In this document: positions 60,670 to 64,000 of the stretch, piece after piece
Layout of the letters: every line of letters begins with the position of its first letter
Numbering within the stretch: position 1 is the stretch's first letter
Notes under the pieces: model-generated
Told to the model about the DNA's origin: nothing
Databases searched by the model: none
What the model saw: the letters and a program-made list of their open reading frames with translations, nothing else
Assembly: GCA_031761405.1 (NCBI GenBank)
Contig: JASEVX010000084.1
Coordinates: 438,001 to 502,000 of the forward strand
DNA: 64,000 nt
Source: Serripes groenlandicus
Lineage: Eukaryota; Mollusca; Bivalvia; Cardiida; Cardiidae
Reading direction: 5' to 3'
Made by a program: the position numbers and the translations under genes

Positions 60670-61087
60670 GAGCCTTGGTAAAGCTCATACGGTAACGACG
60701 CGTTTAAATTTCGGAAATGCACCATGTACCTGTCAACGTGAGTTTAAACCCCTGAGCGTCATCTGAAAAAAAAGTCATTGTGACGAGCGTCATTCGTCTT
60801 TCTATATACCAATGGGCTAGCTAACAGTCTATGTGGAAAGGCAGCCAGTTGCTTGGAAAGATTATTGTGAGAAAGCCATGAAACACATGAGTAGGTGACC
60901 AAGATTCTTTCCGTCGTTTTAAAAAAGTCATTGCGACGAGCGTCATTCGTCTTTCTACCAATGGGCTAACAGTCTATGTTGAAAGGCAGCCAGTTGCTTG
61001 GAAAGATTATTGTTAGAAAGCCATGAAGCACATGAGTAGGTGAACTCAGGCTGCCGTTATATGATTGAAAAATTGTGGATATCTGCG
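60670..61087 (+). mobile_element. SINE family 1, degraded head and duplicated body
   Basis: A worn head (CCTTGGTAAAGCTCATACGG TAACGACGCG) is followed by two tandem bodies, 60763-60898 and 60900-61087. Each has AAGTCATTGTGACGAGCGTC or the TTGCGACGAGCG form, AACAGTCTATGTGGAAAGGC and AAGCCATGAAACACATGAGT. The second ends in ATCTGCGTTAAACCC, where the next MITE begins. Confidence 0.85.
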
Positions 61088-61303
61088 TTAAACCCTTTCC
61101 CTCATATAGACGCTTTCTGAAGCCTCTGCAGCAGACTGCTTTTTGAAAACATAGTGACAAAAGAAGAAATTGCACAAAACGTGCAATTTCTCATTTTGCC
61201 ACAATGTTTTCTACTCTTTGTCATAGGTTACCCATTCAATTATGGAGATTTTCTATGTTTTGACAAAATACGTTCAAAGTCGTCTGCTGCAGAATTGCCG
61301 TAA
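61088..61303 (+). mobile_element. TTAA MITE inserted in a SINE tail, GCAC/GTGC hairpin
   Basis: TTAAACCCTTTCCCTCATAT ... GTCGTCTGCTGCAGAATTGC CGTAA, right terminus lost. Centre GAAATTGCACAAAACGTGCA. Its TTAA lies in the GCGTTAAACCC tail of the SINE. Confidence 0.92.
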
Positions 61304-61326
61304 TTTATTAATTAACTGAAAGAGTG

Positions 61327-62195
61327 AATGGGCGAGCTGGGTTTCAAGGCCAGAAGAGCTTATGCCGTGGCGTGATGTCCGTCATCCGTGCGTCCGTAAA
61401 CAATTGCTTGTGAACGCGAAACAGTCTTCAGTTTTGATTGTATCTCAATCAAACTTATACAGTAGTTAAATATTGATGAGAGCTCGGTTCCTTTCGCTAA
61501 CCAGCCAGATCCGTCTATGCAAGACTGGATTATGGCCCTTGAAATTGTCAAAATTGCTATAATAGAGCTTGTGAATACAATAGAGGCTCCAATTACTATC
61601 TGATCTTCACCAAACTTAGATAGTAGTTAAATATTGATAAGAGCTTGGTTCCTTTCGAAAACCAGCCAGATCTGCTCTTGCATGACTGGATTATGGCCCT
61701 TGAAATTGTCAAAATTGCTAGTATAATACAGCTTGTGAGCGCGATAAAGTTTTCAGTTTTGATTGTATCTCCATCAAACTTATACAGTAATTAGATATCC
61801 ATGAGTGCTCGGTTCCTTTTGCAAACCAGCCAGATCGGCTGATGCAAGACTGGATTATGGCCCTTGAAATTGTCAAAATTGCAATAATAGAGCTTGTGAA
61901 CACAATAGAGGCTCCATTTATTATCTGATCTTCACCAAACTTAGATAATAGTTAAATATTGATAAGAGCTCGGTTCCTTTTGCAAACCAGCCAGATGTGC
62001 CCTTGCATGACTGGATTATGGCCTTTGAAATTGTCAAAACTGCTATAATACAGCTTGTGAACACAATAAAGCCTCCATTTACTATCCGATCATCACCAAA
62101 CTTAGATAGTATTAAATATTACATGCTCTGGGTTGAAAATCACCAAAGAACCATCCCAGTAGAGCATTGGCCCTCATGGGCCTCTTGTTTTTTAC
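61327..62195. repeat. dispersed element with four internal repeats of about 162 bp
   Basis: GGTTCCTTT starts at 61486, 61647, 61811 and 61972, each followed by ACCAGCCAGAT, GACTGGATTATGGCCCTTGA and AATTGTCAAAATTGC. Opening GATGTCCGTCATCCGTGCGT and closing CATGGGCCTCTTGTTT resemble other elements in this window (34135-34158; 51400-51425). Short open frames within it repeat with the unit and are not genes. Confidence 0.85.
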
Positions 62196-62283
62196 CCCTA
62201 GCGGGATTGATAGTTCTCTTTGTTACCGACCGTCAGTTTGTATGGCTTGATGCATGGCTATAAATGGTACTTGTGTAGGATTA

Positions 62284-62705
62284 GGCTAAAAAAAAAAATA
62301 TGTGTGGTTCACTCGGTAACATTTGTCAAAGAAAAAGGGTAGGTAGGTAGGCTTTTTTTTTTTTTTTTTTTTTTCTCTCTTCAGAAGCAAGTTGTTACAC
62401 TGACGTAAGTGGTTACAAATGTGTGGCAGTGCTATATGCACATTCAAGACATCTCATCAATATATGGAATAATTCTTGCAAAAACTTCCCCGACGGTAGA
62501 TGAGTTGATGACTGCCTTCTACCGTCACGCCGGCGAACACTGTGCATGCCATGTTTGTTTTATTACGATCGATAAACGCTTTCCAAACGTTTCAGTTTCG
62601 TACTCAATTATTTTAGTTCCCAATTTCGATAAAAAGTTCTAGGGTCGGCCCCAAAAAATAGGGAAGGTAGGGTTACCTGAACCACACATATTTTTTTTTT
62701 TAGCC
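62284..62705. mobile_element. 422-bp MITE with A-tract inverted ends and TTA duplication
   Basis: Left GGCTAAAAAAAAAAATATGT GTGGTTCA and right TGAACCACACATATTTTTTT TTTTAGCC are inverted copies. TTA flanks both sides (62281-62283; 62706-62708). A 24-T run lies at about 62351-62374. No coding capacity. Confidence 0.9.
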
Positions 62706-62862
62706 TTACAGAGAGTGTCAAGCAATTGCAATACTATCAATGTTCAAAATGGGTGGGGTAATGTTATCTCACCATTTTAATTAGATTAGTATTAACAAGC
62801 TCTGTCAGTTAGAAAAGAGCTATACATTTGTATTAGAATATAAACACAATTCTGAAGGAGCA

Positions 62863-63092
62863 TTAACCCTTTCCCTCATATAGACGCTTTCCGACGCCTC
62901 TGCAGCAGACAGCTTTTTGAAAACATAGTGACAAAAGAAGAAATTGCACAAAACGTGCAATTTCTCCTTTTGCCACAATGTTTTCCACTTTTTGTCATAG
63001 GTTATCCATTCAATTATGGAGATTTTCTATGTTTTGACAAAATACGTTCAAAGTCGTCTGCTGCAGAAATGTCGTATGAGGGAAAGGGTTAA
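62863..63092 (+). mobile_element. TTAA MITE, full length (230 bp), GCAC/GTGC hairpin
   Basis: TTAACCCTTTCCCTCATATA ... GTATGAGGGAAAGGGTTAA; centre GAAATTGCACAAAACGTGCA. Nearly identical to 53109-53338, so a recent copy. Confidence 0.97.
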
Positions 63093-63179
63093 TAACCTTA
63101 TGATTCTACACAAACTAATACTATATGTTCGACTGTAACAGATATCAAGGGGGTCAGTCAGCTCAGTTAGACTATTTTT

Positions 63180-63340
63180 TAACAATGGTAGATTGATTGA
63201 TTGTTTGGTGTTTTACGACGCTTTCAAACAATTTTTACAGTTATACAGTCAAACTTGTATTAAGAGACCACCCATGGGAAATGATACTTGTGGTCTCTTA
63301 AGACAGGTGGTCTCTTATTGAGGTACAAATGTATGTTTCA
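63180..63340. repeat. SINE-tail-like and 'GACCACC' repeat fragments
   Basis: GATTGATTGTTTGGTGTTTT ACGACGCTTTCAA (63190-63222) resembles a reversed SINE tail. ACAGTCAAACTTGTATTAAG AGACCACCC and GACAGGTGGTCTCTTATTGA (63245-63323) match the dispersed repeat at 15496. Confidence 0.6.
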
Positions 63341-64000
63341 TTTTTTGGGTATACTACAATTTATACATGTATTGGTATTAAAGAATAAATAACAATAAAC
63401 ATTTTGTTGTTCTTCTACTTTTCTATTTTCTTCTTCTTCTATTCACTCCCCTATTATAATTAACCTTTGGATACTTCATATTAAAGAACAAAAGGGCTAA
63501 ATTGTGTATGTGGGATGGTTACAATATATATCATTTGGGAAGAATGTTGTGTGGAGTCACAGATTGAAAAAAGCAAGGTATGCACAATTGCACATATTCA
63601 TGAGGTGTCCTTAAAGATGAACCAACCAATGTGCTATCACGTTTATTAGATTCTTTTCTGATTTAGTGCAAATTAAACCTATTTAATTTATCATTAAATA
63701 TTTTTGCAATTAAACTGATTTAAAGGGCTATATACTGAGTGACTGCACATACCGTACTTTGTGAAGAGAATTCATTGACACTTTTTACATGACTTCAAAT
63801 TACTAATGATTGTGGTAGAGCCTAATCAGTGCATGGTCATGACCCCACATTTTTCCTTAATTATTGAACCTTTGGAGAATAAATTTAACCCTTAATTACC
63901 CAAAACTGAAGAGTCATATAATTATATGCTAGAGCAGTCAACTTTTAGAATATTTAAAGACTAAAATTTATATATATATATGCTAGACGCTGCAGTCGAC
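63341..64000. other. non-coding stretch, nothing recognised
   Basis: AT-rich, with TTCTTCTTCTTC at about 63430 and a (TA)n at 63970. No gene or known repeat. Confidence 0.45.

Noticed and set aside
61360..62263. Similar frames of about 60-88 codons on both strands
   Set aside because: They follow the 162-bp internal repeats of a dispersed element.
5223..63092. The TTAA hairpin repeats as microRNA or structural-RNA genes
   Set aside because: Terminal inverted repeats, TTAA junctions, two orientations and insertion in duplicates all point to a MITE; small-RNA production is possible but not visible here.

Overview
The window is nuclear DNA from an invertebrate animal, most likely a mollusc and probably a bivalve. 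This rests on three things: split genes with GT-AG introns, a secreted coiled-coil plus fibrinogen-domain protein of the kind bivalves carry in large numbers, and tRNA-derived SINEs whose tail runs 'CGGCGTTAAACCCCAATCAATC', which I recall as common in bivalve assemblies. No species is assigned. The sequence is AT-rich, gene-poor and packed with short non-autonomous mobile elements.

Genes. (1) An intronless gene at 3556-4668 (+) encodes a 370-residue secreted protein: signal peptide, coiled coil, C-terminal fibrinogen-related domain. (2) Four minus-strand exons (25298-23963, 21293-21154, 19347-19168, 17868-17478) splice in phase into about 681 codons of a PARP6/PARP8-type mono-ADP-ribosyltransferase, with an E2/RWD-like N-terminal region, a UBA-like domain, the family cysteine-rich segment and the catalytic domain. 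Its 5' end is not resolved. (3) Decayed transposon genes: a LINE (34116-37656, -) with ORF1-like, endonuclease and reverse transcriptase parts; a LINE endonuclease fragment (5581-5871, +); and a MADF/Myb-SANT-like ORF inside a TTA-flanked DNA transposon (39847-41221). A possible first exon at 39709-39781 is speculative.

Layout. 1-3.5 kb: SINE, MITE relics and a 75-bp tandem array. 3.5-5.1 kb: fibrinogen-domain gene whose last codons and 3' UTR are repeated four times. 6.6-12.7 kb: a 43-bp minisatellite of about 140 copies, then two copies of a 467-bp repeat. 13.7-17.3 kb: mobile elements. 17.3-25.3 kb: the PARP gene with introns full of MITEs. 25.3-33.9 kb: repeats, no convincing gene. 33.9-37.7 kb: LINE. 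37.7-44.4 kb: a duplicated 1-kb segment on both sides of the DNA transposon. 45.9-63.1 kb: a dense field of MITEs and SINEs. 63.1-64 kb: nothing but one dispersed-repeat fragment.

The dominant repeat is a roughly 230-bp MITE ending in TTAACCCTTTCCC...GGGAAAGGGTTAA, present in dozens of full or partial copies on both strands. It has a central hairpin that differs between copies by a paired change. A second palindromic MITE (ends like CTAGATAAGG, core ACCCTATGTTGTGGGTACTC) and four tRNA-headed SINE types are also present; six SINE insertions have visible target-site duplications.

The most unusual pattern is that three of the four PARP exons, and the only exon of the fibrinogen-domain gene, are each followed by extra tandem or near-tandem copies of their own 3' end, including the splice donor or stop codon.
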